Origin: Nostoc commune NIES-4072
Lineage (GTDB): Bacteria; Cyanobacteriota; Cyanobacteriia; Cyanobacteriales; Nostocaceae
Length of the DNA stretch: 64,000 nucleotides
Reading direction: 5' to 3'
Assembly: GCF_003113895.1 (NCBI RefSeq)
Contig: NZ_BDUD01000001.1
Span: 4,800,456-4,864,455 of the forward strand
A model generated the notes under the pieces. It was not told the origin of the DNA. It worked only from the letters and a program-made list of their open reading frames with translations, and did not search any database. Made by a program: the position numbers and the translations under genes. Positions 27,772 through 36,164 of the stretch are shown piece by piece; position 1 is the stretch's first letter, and every line of letters begins with the position of its first letter.

Positions 27772-28986
27772 ATGTATGATTTTGCAATTATAGGTGGGGG
27801 AATAGTTGGACTCTCTACAGCCCTGGCTTTAGGAAAACGCTATCCCAATGCTCGTATTTTAGTAGTAGAAAAAGAGAGTCAATGGGCATTTCACCAAACC
27901 GGCAATAATAGCGGTGTAATTCATTCTGGTATTTACTACAAGCCAGGGAGTTTCAAAGCTAAATTTTGTCGTGACGGTTCTCGCTCTATGGTAGAGTTTT
28001 GTCAAGAGCATGGAATTGAGCATGAAGTTTGTGGTAAGGTCATTGTTGCAACTGAAGAACAAGAGCTACCACGCTTAGAAAATCTCTACAAACGCGGCTT
28101 AGACAATGGCATAGAAGTTAAGAGAATTAGCCCGGAAGAAGTCAGAGAAATTGAACCTCACGTAAAATGTGTAGGTGGACTTCGGGTATTCTCAACTGGT
28201 ATTGTTAATTACAAGCAAGTCTGTTTGAAATACGCCGAGCTAATTCAACAGCAGGGTGGGGATTTACACCTGAATACAAAAGTTCTGAAAATCTCCCCAA
28301 GTGGTAAAAATCAGGTACTGCAAACAAACAAGGGTAACTTTGAAACCCACTTTGTAATTAATTGTACTGGATTACATAGCGATCGCACCGCCAAATTAGG
28401 TCAAGTTGAACCCCAAGCAAAAATTGTTCCATTCCGGGGAGAATATTACGAACTCACCCCAGAAAAACGTTATCTGGTCAAAACACTAATTTACCCAGTT
28501 CCCAATCCAGATTTTCCCTTTTTGGGTGTTCACTTTACCCGGATGATTGATGGTAGCGTCCATGCAGGGCCAAACGCGGTGCTGTCGCTCAAACGCGAAG
28601 GTTACAAAAAAACCGACTTTGACTTACGGGATTTTCTTGAAGTCATCACCTATCCTGGTTTTTGGAAGTTGGCAGCTAAACATGCTGATGAAGGGATTCA
28701 AGAAATCATTCGTTCCTTTAGTAAAGCAGCCTTCACCAGAAGTTTGCAAAAACTAATTCCCGAAGTTCAAGCAGAAGATTTAGTTCCCACCCATGCAGGA
28801 GTTCGCGCTCAAGCCTTAATGAACGATGGCAAGCTTGTAGACGACTTTTTGATTGTTTCCGGTCAAAACTCCATTCATGTTTGCAATGCTCCTTCTCCTG
28901 CGGCCACATCTTCTCTAGAAATCGGTAAAGCGCTTGTGGCGGAAATTCCCCGACTTTCCCATCTAGATATTGCAGTAACCGCATAG
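27772..28986 (+). CDS. lhgO: L-2-hydroxyglutarate oxidase
   Basis: The product is 404 aa, an FAD-dependent DAO-superfamily enzyme oxidising L-2-hydroxyglutarate to 2-oxoglutarate. The Rossmann start is FAIIGGGIVGLSTALALGKR. The LhgO pattern NNSGVIHSGIYYKPGSFKA, the middle INCTGLHSDRTAKL and the end LVPTHAGVRAQAL...NAPSPAATSSLEIGKALV agree with LhgO/YgaF proteins. It lies inside the polysaccharide island between rfbF and an epimerase, an unexpected place for a housekeeping repair enzyme. A sugar-acid substrate remains possible. Confidence 0.88.
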   Translation: MYDFAIIGGGIVGLSTALALGKRYPNARILVVEKESQWAFHQTGNNSGVIHSGIYYKPGSFKAKFCRDGSRSMVEFCQEHGIEHEVCGKVIVATEEQELPRLENLYKRGLDNGIEVKRISPEEVREIEPHVKCVGGLRVFSTGIVNYKQVCLKYAELIQQQGGDLHLNTKVLKISPSGKNQVLQTNKGNFETHFVINCTGLHSDRTAKLGQVEPQAKIVPFRGEYYELTPEKRYLVKTLIYPVPNPDFPFLGVHFTRMIDGSVHAGPNAVLSLKREGYKKTDFDLRDFLEVITYPGFWKLAAKHADEGIQEIIRSFSKAAFTRSLQKLIPEVQAEDLVPTHAGVRAQALMNDGKLVDDFLIVSGQNSIHVCNAPSPAATSSLEIGKALVAEIPRLSHLDIAVTA

Positions 28987-29194
28987 ATAACATTGTTATT
29001 ACTTCCGGGCTGCTGAATAAAAGGATGAATCTTGTATAGTGGACATCTTTTCTAGCCTGGAAATACAAGAGACGGGTAAGATACCCATCTCCCAAGAAAA
29101 AAGTGTAGTGCATCAATTAAGAACCGCTATAGAGTGCTGCTACCCAATGAGTTAGTCGGCAAACTATGTAATGAATGTTAGCCGAGTTATATAT

Positions 29195-29338
29195 AGCGCT
29201 TCTGGGTTGAGTCGAATACAGACCTAACCCCCAACCCCTTCCCTACTAGCGTTGGGGAGCAAGATTCAAAGCCTCTCTCCTCTTAGGAGAGAGGTTTGGA
29301 GAGAGGTCAAGTTATTGCATACAAACGAAAAAGCGCTT
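29195..29338. repeat. Possible degenerate MITE
   Basis: AGCGCTT at both ends and a weak inverted similarity continuing inward (AGTCGAATACAGACC versus the inverted right end). The interior holds ACCTAACCCCCAACCCC and CTCTCTCCTCTTAGGAGAGAGG, motifs common in Nostoc intergenic repeats. No target duplication was found. It occupies much of the gap 28987-29418, which has no gene. An imperfect stem at about 29073-29095 (GAGACGGGTA/TACCCATCTC) lies just upstream. Confidence 0.4.
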
Positions 29339-29418
29339 CCCTCTCGGATGCAACACATAGTAAGGCGAACATCTGTGCGCCCCTAATTTAACTCATCAAT
29401 ACAAAGGCATTAACCGCG

Positions 29419-30447
29419 ATGAAAATATTAGTAACTGGAACAGAAGGCTATCTTGGTTCATTATTACCTCCTCTATTAATTGAACGGGGACATGAAGTTA
29501 TTGGTCTAGATACCGGTTTCTATAAAGTTGGTTGGTTGTATAACGCTAATGGAGTGACACCCAAAACCCTCAACAAAGATATTCGCAACATCACCCCTGA
29601 TGATTTGGAAGGTATTGAAGCCATAGTTCACATGGCAGAACTATCCAACGACCCAGCCGGACAATTAGCACCTAATATTACCTACGAAATTAATCATGTA
29701 GGTTCAGTTCGTCTAGCTAGCCTAGCTAAAGCTATGGGTGTGCGCCGTTTTGTATACATGTCTTCATGCAGCGTCTACGGTGTTGCTACCGCAGGTGATG
29801 TCACAGAAGAATCGCCTGTTAATCCTCAAACAGCCTACGCAGAATGCAAAACTCTCGTAGAAAGAGATGTCAGACCACTCGCTGATGATGACTTCTCTCC
29901 CACCTTTATGCGGAATGCAACTGCCTTTGGTGCTTCTCCCAGAATGCGCTTTGATATTGTTTTAAACAACCTAGCAGGGTTGGCATGGACTAGCAAACAA
30001 ATCAAAATGACCAGTGATGGTACACCCTGGCGGCCATTAGTCCATGCACTGGATATTTGCAAAGCAATAGTCTGCGCTTTGGAAGCACCACGCGACATTG
30101 TACATAACCAAATCTTTAACGTGGGAGATACAGCAAACAATTATCGCGTCAAAGAAATCGCAGAAATTATTGCTGATATTTTCCCAGATTGTAAATTGTC
30201 CTTTGGTAACAACGGTTCAGATAACCGCAGCTATCGAGTATCCTTCGAGAAAATCAATACAATCCTACCTGGATTTAAGTGTGATTGGAATGCCCGACTT
30301 GGTGCCCAGCAGTTATTTGATTTATTCAGTCAAATACACATGGCTGAAGATACTTTCTTGTTTAGAGGATTTACCCGCTTAAGGCAACTAGAGTATCTGA
30401 TTCGTACTGAGCAAATTGACAAAGATTTTTTCTGGAATAAAAAGTAG
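29419..30447 (+). CDS. NAD-dependent epimerase/dehydratase family protein (nucleotide-sugar SDR)
   Basis: The product is 342 aa. The cofactor loop is KILVTGTEGYLGSLLPPLLI, the active-site Ser is in YMSSCSVYGVA, and YAECK supplies Tyr/Lys (TAYAECKTLVERDV). The sugar-binding region includes RNATAFGASPRMRFDIVLNN. It resembles the SDRs that act as 4-epimerase or 4-ketoreductase on NDP-sugars, not RfbG-type dehydratases, whose GHTGFKGSW loop is absent. It works with rfbF, the methyltransferase and rfbC. The exact reaction is not determined. Confidence 0.9.
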   Translation: MKILVTGTEGYLGSLLPPLLIERGHEVIGLDTGFYKVGWLYNANGVTPKTLNKDIRNITPDDLEGIEAIVHMAELSNDPAGQLAPNITYEINHVGSVRLASLAKAMGVRRFVYMSSCSVYGVATAGDVTEESPVNPQTAYAECKTLVERDVRPLADDDFSPTFMRNATAFGASPRMRFDIVLNNLAGLAWTSKQIKMTSDGTPWRPLVHALDICKAIVCALEAPRDIVHNQIFNVGDTANNYRVKEIAEIIADIFPDCKLSFGNNGSDNRSYRVSFEKINTILPGFKCDWNARLGAQQLFDLFSQIHMAEDTFLFRGFTRLRQLEYLIRTEQIDKDFFWNKK

Positions 30448-30556
30448 TTAGATTAGCCTAGCAGCAGCGAACAAATAAACTAAGTTTCCGAATCAAATAA
30501 GTTGATTCGGACTTATCCCATCTATCAAATTATTTGCAATTAATGAGTTAAAGTTT

Positions 30557-31825
30557 ATGGCGATCGCAAAATGTCGTTTCAGTGGTCAACCCCTGCACCA
30601 AACCTTTATTGATCTAGGAATGTCACCTTTAGCTAATGCTTATTTGACAGCAGAGCAGCTAAATAATGCAGAGAAATTTTATCCTCTCCACGCTTATGTC
30701 TCTGAAGACACTCTTTTAGTTCAATTAGAACAGTTTGAAACACCAGATCACATTTTCAGCGATTATGCTTATTTTTCTTCTTACTCGGTAAGTTGGCTAA
30801 AACATGCCAAGGCTTACACCGAGATGATGGTAGAGAAGTTTGGCTTTAATCATCATAATCAAGTTATTGAAATTGCCAGTAATGACGGCTACCTCCTGCA
30901 ATATTTTCTAGAAAAAGGAATCCCTGTTTTAGGAATAGAACCAGCAGCAAATATAGCTAAAGTTGCCGAAGACAAAGGCATTCCTAGTATCAACAAGTTT
31001 TTTGGAGTTGAAACTGCCAAAGAACTTGTGATACAAGGAAAACTAGCTGACCTTTTGATAGGTAATAATGTTTTAGCTCATGTACCAGATTTAAACGATT
31101 TCATCGCTGGGATGAAACTCATCCTCAAACCCAATGGCATTTTGACGATGGAGTTTCCTCACATTTTGCAACTCATTCAGCAAAATCAATTTGATACTAT
31201 TTATCACGAGCATTTTTCTTATTTTTCATTCCTGACTATCGAAAAAATCTTTGCAGCACACAACTTGCAACTTTTTGACGTAGAAGAATTATCAACTCAT
31301 GGCGGTTCATTAAGAATCTATGCCAAACATGACTACGCTGTTCATCTCAGTATTAGTCAACGAGTTAGAGATTTGAAAGCTAAAGAAATTGCCGCCGGAC
31401 TGCATCGCATAGAGACTTACATTACATTTGGAGAAAAAGTCAAAGAAACAAAACACAAACTATTAAATTTTCTTTTGACAGCTAAAGCAGAAGGTAAATC
31501 AATCGCTGGTTATGGCGCACCTGCTAAAGGCAATACATTGCTCAATTACTGTGGGATTGGAAAAGATTTTATCGATTACACAGTAGATTGCAATCCTTAC
31601 AAGCAGGGCTTATTTTTACCTGGCACTCATATTCCCATCTTTGAACCAGATAAAATCCGTGAAACCAAACCAGATTATCTCCTAATATTGCCTTGGAATC
31701 TCAAGGAAGAAATTATGGAGCAAATGGCATTTATTGGCGAGTGGGGTGGACAGTTTGTAGTGCCAATTCCTGAAGTTAAAATTTACCCATCTCCTATTCA
31801 AGATAGGGTTTTAATAGCGTCGTGA
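30557..31825 (+). CDS. Sugar C-methyltransferase-like protein (TylC3/NovU type)
   Basis: The product is 422 aa. The domain order is that of NDP-sugar C-methyltransferases: an N-terminal segment (IDLGMSPLANAYLTAEQLNN, FSDYAYFSSYSVSWLKHAK), an SAM domain with IEIASNDGYLLQYFLEKGIP (about 110-130), the dyad EFPHILQLI...YHEHFSYFSF and a C-terminal GYGAPAKGNTLLNYCGIG domain. Known family members bind zinc with Cys pairs near the N-terminus. Here only Cys6 remains (CRFSG, and VSEDT where CxxC is expected). Activity may persist, because zinc is structural. Confidence 0.9.
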   Translation: MAIAKCRFSGQPLHQTFIDLGMSPLANAYLTAEQLNNAEKFYPLHAYVSEDTLLVQLEQFETPDHIFSDYAYFSSYSVSWLKHAKAYTEMMVEKFGFNHHNQVIEIASNDGYLLQYFLEKGIPVLGIEPAANIAKVAEDKGIPSINKFFGVETAKELVIQGKLADLLIGNNVLAHVPDLNDFIAGMKLILKPNGILTMEFPHILQLIQQNQFDTIYHEHFSYFSFLTIEKIFAAHNLQLFDVEELSTHGGSLRIYAKHDYAVHLSISQRVRDLKAKEIAAGLHRIETYITFGEKVKETKHKLLNFLLTAKAEGKSIAGYGAPAKGNTLLNYCGIGKDFIDYTVDCNPYKQGLFLPGTHIPIFEPDKIRETKPDYLLILPWNLKEEIMEQMAFIGEWGGQFVVPIPEVKIYPSPIQDRVLIAS

Positions 31826-32051
31826 TTACTTATTACAAACCCAAAAGTTGCCTATTATTACTATATTTATCTGGGTGATTATGGGCAATATTTAAATGAT
31901 TTCCAGAAAACAAACAGCAAAGCATTTGTTTTTTGAGAATTGTTAAAGAGTAATTAAAAGGTGTATCTACTATAAATTTTTGCCGCTAAACCACAAAACA
32001 TTAGACTGGGAAGCAGCTTAATACCTTCTTAACTACAAATTAGACCTTAAT

Positions 32052-33059
32052 ATGAATAAACTGTTGACTATTGCCATTCCTACATTTAATCGTGCCCAAC
32101 TTCTAGATAAGCAACTTACTTGGTTAGCTCAAGCTATTAAAGGTTTTGAAGACGACTGTGAAATTTTAGTTTCTGACAATTGTTCAACAGACAATACTCA
32201 GGAGGTAATTCAGAAATGGCAAATAACACTTAGTAATATTACATTTAAATCGAATAAAAATTTCAAGAATTTAGGCGTAGTCAAGAATATTATGTATTGC
32301 CTAAATTCTACAACAACCAAATATGTTTGGACAATTGGTGATGATGACCCAATTCAAGATAGAGCTATTGCTTATGTGATTAGCAAACTCAAGCAACATG
32401 AAGATTTATCATTATTGTTCCTCAACTTTTCTGGACGAAACCAAATTACTGGTGAACCAGTTCATCCACCAACAATTGTTGGTAATCGCTGGTTTGATAT
32501 AGATAGTGAAGATGGTGATGGTGATGGTAAGGCTGTATTTGAACATTGTTTCTCAAAAAGTGTTGGCGCAGTGATTTTTCTGACTGCTACTGTCTACCGC
32601 ACTGATTTAGTAAAACGCGCTCTGCAAGATTGGCCAGATGCTGAGAATAACTGGATATCTTTAGCATATTTAGCCGGATATTGTGCTGCTAATGGCAGAG
32701 TGATCGTCACTCAAGATACTTATTTGGAATGTGTTGTTGGTGTGAGTTATTGGCAGAAAGAACCAAAATCTGCACTGTTAATGCAATACAAACACATACC
32801 CGAAGTTATTTTGAAATTAGAGAAAAGTGGATATTCCAAGCAGTTTTGTAGACGGATGCTTTTACAGAACAGTAAAGAAGTCAACTTGAAAGTTTTCTTA
32901 GGTGCTTTAAGAAGATGGCCGATGTCCGCTATCAAAATAGTAGTTCCATTTTTGGCTTTAGTCAGCTTGTGTGCTTTTGATGTGATGGTTTCTAAAGAAC
33001 TTGCTTTAGCAGAATCAAGTGAAATACCTACTCAAGAAGTGCGGACTTATAAGCCGTAA
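32052..33059 (+). CDS. GT2-family glycosyltransferase
   Basis: The product is 335 aa. The GT-A nucleotide fold is shown by LLTIAIPTFNRAQLLDKQLT, LVSDNCSTDNTQEVI and a DxD-like site in VWTIGDDDPIQDRAI. A hydrophobic segment near residues 290-310 (IKIVVPFLALVSLCAFDVMV) may dock it to the membrane. It probably adds one sugar to the lipid-linked repeat unit in the cytosol. The donor and acceptor are unknown. An acidic Gly-Asp stretch (DSEDGDGDGKAVF, about 155-167) is unusual for the family. Confidence 0.9.
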   Translation: MNKLLTIAIPTFNRAQLLDKQLTWLAQAIKGFEDDCEILVSDNCSTDNTQEVIQKWQITLSNITFKSNKNFKNLGVVKNIMYCLNSTTTKYVWTIGDDDPIQDRAIAYVISKLKQHEDLSLLFLNFSGRNQITGEPVHPPTIVGNRWFDIDSEDGDGDGKAVFEHCFSKSVGAVIFLTATVYRTDLVKRALQDWPDAENNWISLAYLAGYCAANGRVIVTQDTYLECVVGVSYWQKEPKSALLMQYKHIPEVILKLEKSGYSKQFCRRMLLQNSKEVNLKVFLGALRRWPMSAIKIVVPFLALVSLCAFDVMVSKELALAESSEIPTQEVRTYKP

Positions 33060-33108
33060 GCTATTAAATTCCTAACAAATATGTATCACAACAAGGAGGA
33101 TTTAGGAC

Positions 33109-33981
33109 ATGTTTAGTGCAATTAAACGCAAAATAGCTACACTATCTTCTGACTTTGAATATTACCTAGCCCTTTGGAAGCATAGCAAGAATTTGCCAGT
33201 TTTGGAAGGAAGCGATGTCTACGACGGGCTACGCCTACGCAACATTCTTAAGACTCTTAAAAAAGATGGCGTTTACGTCACAACACTGGCAGATTTAGGG
33301 TTAAACTCTAGCTCAGAACTGCTCCAAGCTGCTTATCATCAATTGTCTCAGATGGAAAATCCTAACAACGATCATCTAGACGAAAAATTACCACAAATTA
33401 CCACAGTAACAGGTTTACCAGAATTTTATGCCTGGGGAACCGAGAAAAGACTTCTTAACATCATCGAAAATTATATTGGTCTTCCTATTGCTTTTCATGG
33501 TGTACATTTACGCAAAGATTTCCCTAGCAAACACCAGTTTGGCACACTGCTATGGCATAGCGATGCTGAAGACCGTCGCATTATCAAAATATTCATTTAC
33601 TTGAATGATGTAGAACAAAAAACCGGGCCTTTTGAATACATCCCTCGCTCTTTAACTTCCTTATTTAGTTGGAGTTATTTTCAACTTTATTACAAACTTT
33701 GGAAGTCAGGCTATATGGGTATTGATGATGAAGAAGTAAAACCAGTCATCCCCAAATCAGCTTGGAAATCCTGCCCAGGCCCAGCAGGTACTGTAATTAT
33801 TGTAGATACGAAAAATGCTTTGCATCACGGCACAGTCCGCACAGAAGAACGGTCAGCGCTATTCTTTTGTTACACTGCCAATCCTCCTGAAAGACCAGAC
33901 CTCTGCACCCAATACTGGGATGATACTTATCCGAGAGCAGAGTTACGTTCTGCATCTGATGCAGTTAAAGTATCAAATTAA
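33109..33981 (+). CDS. PhyH-like Fe(II)/2-oxoglutarate dioxygenase family protein
   Basis: The product is 290 aa. The iron facial triad can be read as His and Asp in LLWHSDAEDRRIIKIFIYLN and the distal His in ALHHGTVRTEERSALFF, with Arg for 2-oxoglutarate in the last string. PFEYIPRSL is typical of PhyH folds. It would hydroxylate a sugar or lipid intermediate of the polysaccharide. A GGAGGA site sits upstream. Residues about 35-43 (SDVYDGLRLR) are encoded by a 26-bp dispersed repeat that looks inserted in frame. Confidence 0.85.
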   Translation: MFSAIKRKIATLSSDFEYYLALWKHSKNLPVLEGSDVYDGLRLRNILKTLKKDGVYVTTLADLGLNSSSELLQAAYHQLSQMENPNNDHLDEKLPQITTVTGLPEFYAWGTEKRLLNIIENYIGLPIAFHGVHLRKDFPSKHQFGTLLWHSDAEDRRIIKIFIYLNDVEQKTGPFEYIPRSLTSLFSWSYFQLYYKLWKSGYMGIDDEEVKPVIPKSAWKSCPGPAGTVIIVDTKNALHHGTVRTEERSALFFCYTANPPERPDLCTQYWDDTYPRAELRSASDAVKVSN

Positions 33982-34011
33982 AAACGCGCCGGAAGAATAT
34001 CTAATTTAATT

Positions 34012-34119
34012 AACCGCAGAGGCACAGAGAACACAGAGGAAGACAAAGAAGTTGCACCCAATTTGTAGGTTTATAACTAATACAAAATATCTCTCTGTGC
34101 CCTCTGCGTCTCTGCGGTT
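34012..34119. repeat. Dispersed inverted repeat (AACCGCAGAG... type)
   Basis: AACCGCAGAGGCACAGAG at the left is mirrored by CTCTGCGTCTCTGCGGTT at the right, with a 60-70 bp interior. The related half-site AACCGCAGAGACGCAGAGGG occurs at about 47664, and another piece at about 5856. It is a known type of cyanobacterial intergenic palindrome. Confidence 0.75.
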
Positions 34120-34160
34120 CGTTTATTTTATTTACTCAACATTCATCTCAAAGCAATCAA

Positions 34161-34718
34161 ATGATTTTCACTGAAACTGCACTCAAAGACGCATTTATTA
34201 TTGATTTAGAAGAAAAGCCAGACCACCGTGGTTTTTTTGCTCGGTCTTTCTGCGCTCAAGAATTTGAAGCACACGGATTAAAGCCAACAGTTGCCCAATG
34301 TAACCTGTCTTTTAACTATAAAAAAGGCACTATCCGGGGAATGCACTATCAAATTCTGCCAGCAGCAGAAACGAAATTAATTCGCTGTACTAAAGGTGCT
34401 ATCTATGACGTAATTATTGATATGCGTCCAGAATCTCCTAGCTTTTTATCACACATTGGTGTAGAGCTAACTCCAGAAAACCGCCGCGCTTTGTATGTTC
34501 CAGAAATGTTTGCTCATGGCTATCAAGCACTCACAGATGAGACTGAAGTTATATATCAAGTGGGCGAATTTTATACGCCAGGGTATGAAAGAGGTTTACG
34601 CTATGACGACCCATTCTTTGCCATTGATTGGCCTCTAGATGTAACTGAAATATCTGAGAAAGATTTAAATTGGCCTTTGTTGAGAATGATGACTGTTGGC
34701 GGTACAGCTTCCAGATAA
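34161..34718 (+). CDS. rfbC: dTDP-4-dehydrorhamnose 3,5-epimerase family protein
   Basis: The product is 185 aa, a cupin fold. The order is PDHRGFFARSFCAQEF, QCNLSFNYKKGTIRGMHYQ (catalytic His in GMHYQ), then DVIIDMRPESPSF, the Tyr-containing FAHGYQALTDETEVIYQVGE and the end GLRYDDPFFAIDWPLD. It epimerises C3/C5 of a 4-keto-6-deoxy NDP-sugar. In this setting the substrate may be the CDP- or C-methylated sugar rather than dTDP-rhamnose precursor, since no rfbA/B are adjacent. Confidence 0.92.
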   Translation: MIFTETALKDAFIIDLEEKPDHRGFFARSFCAQEFEAHGLKPTVAQCNLSFNYKKGTIRGMHYQILPAAETKLIRCTKGAIYDVIIDMRPESPSFLSHIGVELTPENRRALYVPEMFAHGYQALTDETEVIYQVGEFYTPGYERGLRYDDPFFAIDWPLDVTEISEKDLNWPLLRMMTVGGTASR

Positions 34719-34809
34719 CTATAGATTCTTTCTTTACGCCAGGTGTTTCTTGTAGAATATACTGGCTGCTTTTCTGAGGTAATACAATAATTAATTAAGG
34801 TAGAAATAA

Positions 34810-36054
34810 ATGCCAAATAATCTTCTATCTCGTGTCGGTAATACTATCTCTTTTGTCTCCAAAAAAGTCCAAGCTCGCATTAATTACGCTAAGAGCTTAC
34901 AGGTTGTCTCTCTAAAGCCTAAGCAGCCTTCCAAAGGAAATGTACTTCTTTCTTATCGAATTGAACCATTCCTCTTAAAACCTGGTCAGCCAATGCCTAA
35001 TGACCATACTTGGTACTGGGAAGTTTGGCAAATTGCCCAAACTTTTTTAACTTTAGGCTATAACGTTGATGTTATCCAATTTCACAATGATAAATTCGTT
35101 CCTCAAAAAGATTACGCATTTTTCATTGATATCCGTCATCGAATGGAAGTGCTTGCACCAAAACTGAATAAGGATTGCATCAAGATTTTCCACGTTGATA
35201 TTGCGAATATGGTGTTTCGCAATGCAGCAGAATGCAACAGACTTCTAGAACTACAACGGCGCAAAGGTATCACCTTAAAACCACAGCGATTTGAAGTTCC
35301 TAACTTGGGAATTGAATATGCCGATTGCGCGATTGTGTTGGGTAACGATTTCACAACTGATACATTCAAGTATGCCAATAAACCGATGTATCGCATTCCA
35401 ATTTCTTCGCCTGTCGTTTATCCTTATCCCGACAAGAAAGATTTTGAAGCGGTAAGAAAGCGTTTTCTCTGGTTTGGTGGTAGTGCTTTAGTCCTCAAAG
35501 GATTAGATTTAGTTTTAGATGCCTTTGCCCAAATGCCGGAATACCATTTAACAGTTTGTGGCCCGGTAAGTAATGACAAAGAATTTGAAAAAGCTTTCTA
35601 TAAAGAACTGTACGAAATGCCTAACATCCATACTTATGGGTGGATTGATGTTAGTAGCCCTGACTTTATAGAGGTGACAAATAACTGTCTAGGGCTTGTT
35701 TATCCTTCCGTTTCTGAAGGGCAGTCAGGAGCAGTAATTAGTTGCTTGCAAGCCGGGTTAATTCCGATTTTGAGCTACGAATCTGGTGTAGATGTTCACG
35801 ATTTTGGTGTGATTTTTGATAATCTTTCGGTTGACGAAATTAAGGCGAAAGTTAAAAGTATTTCCAATTTACCTGTAAAAGATTTAAAGGTGATGTCTCG
35901 TCAGGCTTGGGAATATGCAAGAGCAAATCATACAAAAGAAAAGTTTGCCCAAGTTTACAGAAATGTTGTGGAGCAAATTATCGAAAATCACAGCCAGAAA
36001 AAACAGACTGCTTCTATAGCGTCTAGCAAAGAACCAGTTATTAGCCATAGCTAA
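34810..36054 (+). CDS. GT4-type glycosyltransferase
   Basis: The product is 414 aa with a GT-B fold. The N-terminal domain lacks the usual Gly-rich GGxE motif and instead has NVLLSYRIEPFLLKPGQPMP. The C-terminal domain is clear: RFLWFGGSALVLKGLDLVLD, EYHLTVCGPVSNDKEFEKAF and the nucleotide-binding loop VYPSVSEGQSGAVISCLQAG. It adds one residue of the repeat unit. A Ser-rich tail (SIASSKEPVISHS) may be disordered. Confidence 0.88.
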   Translation: MPNNLLSRVGNTISFVSKKVQARINYAKSLQVVSLKPKQPSKGNVLLSYRIEPFLLKPGQPMPNDHTWYWEVWQIAQTFLTLGYNVDVIQFHNDKFVPQKDYAFFIDIRHRMEVLAPKLNKDCIKIFHVDIANMVFRNAAECNRLLELQRRKGITLKPQRFEVPNLGIEYADCAIVLGNDFTTDTFKYANKPMYRIPISSPVVYPYPDKKDFEAVRKRFLWFGGSALVLKGLDLVLDAFAQMPEYHLTVCGPVSNDKEFEKAFYKELYEMPNIHTYGWIDVSSPDFIEVTNNCLGLVYPSVSEGQSGAVISCLQAGLIPILSYESGVDVHDFGVIFDNLSVDEIKAKVKSISNLPVKDLKVMSRQAWEYARANHTKEKFAQVYRNVVEQIIENHSQKKQTASIASSKEPVISHS

Positions 36055-36164
36055 TCTTAATTCCCATGAAAATGTACTTAATATTTAGCTAGTAAAAGAT
36101 TATTAAGTGCAAGTTTATAGAGAATTTGTATCACAACCAACAGTTCCAAAAAGGAGTTTAGTTC

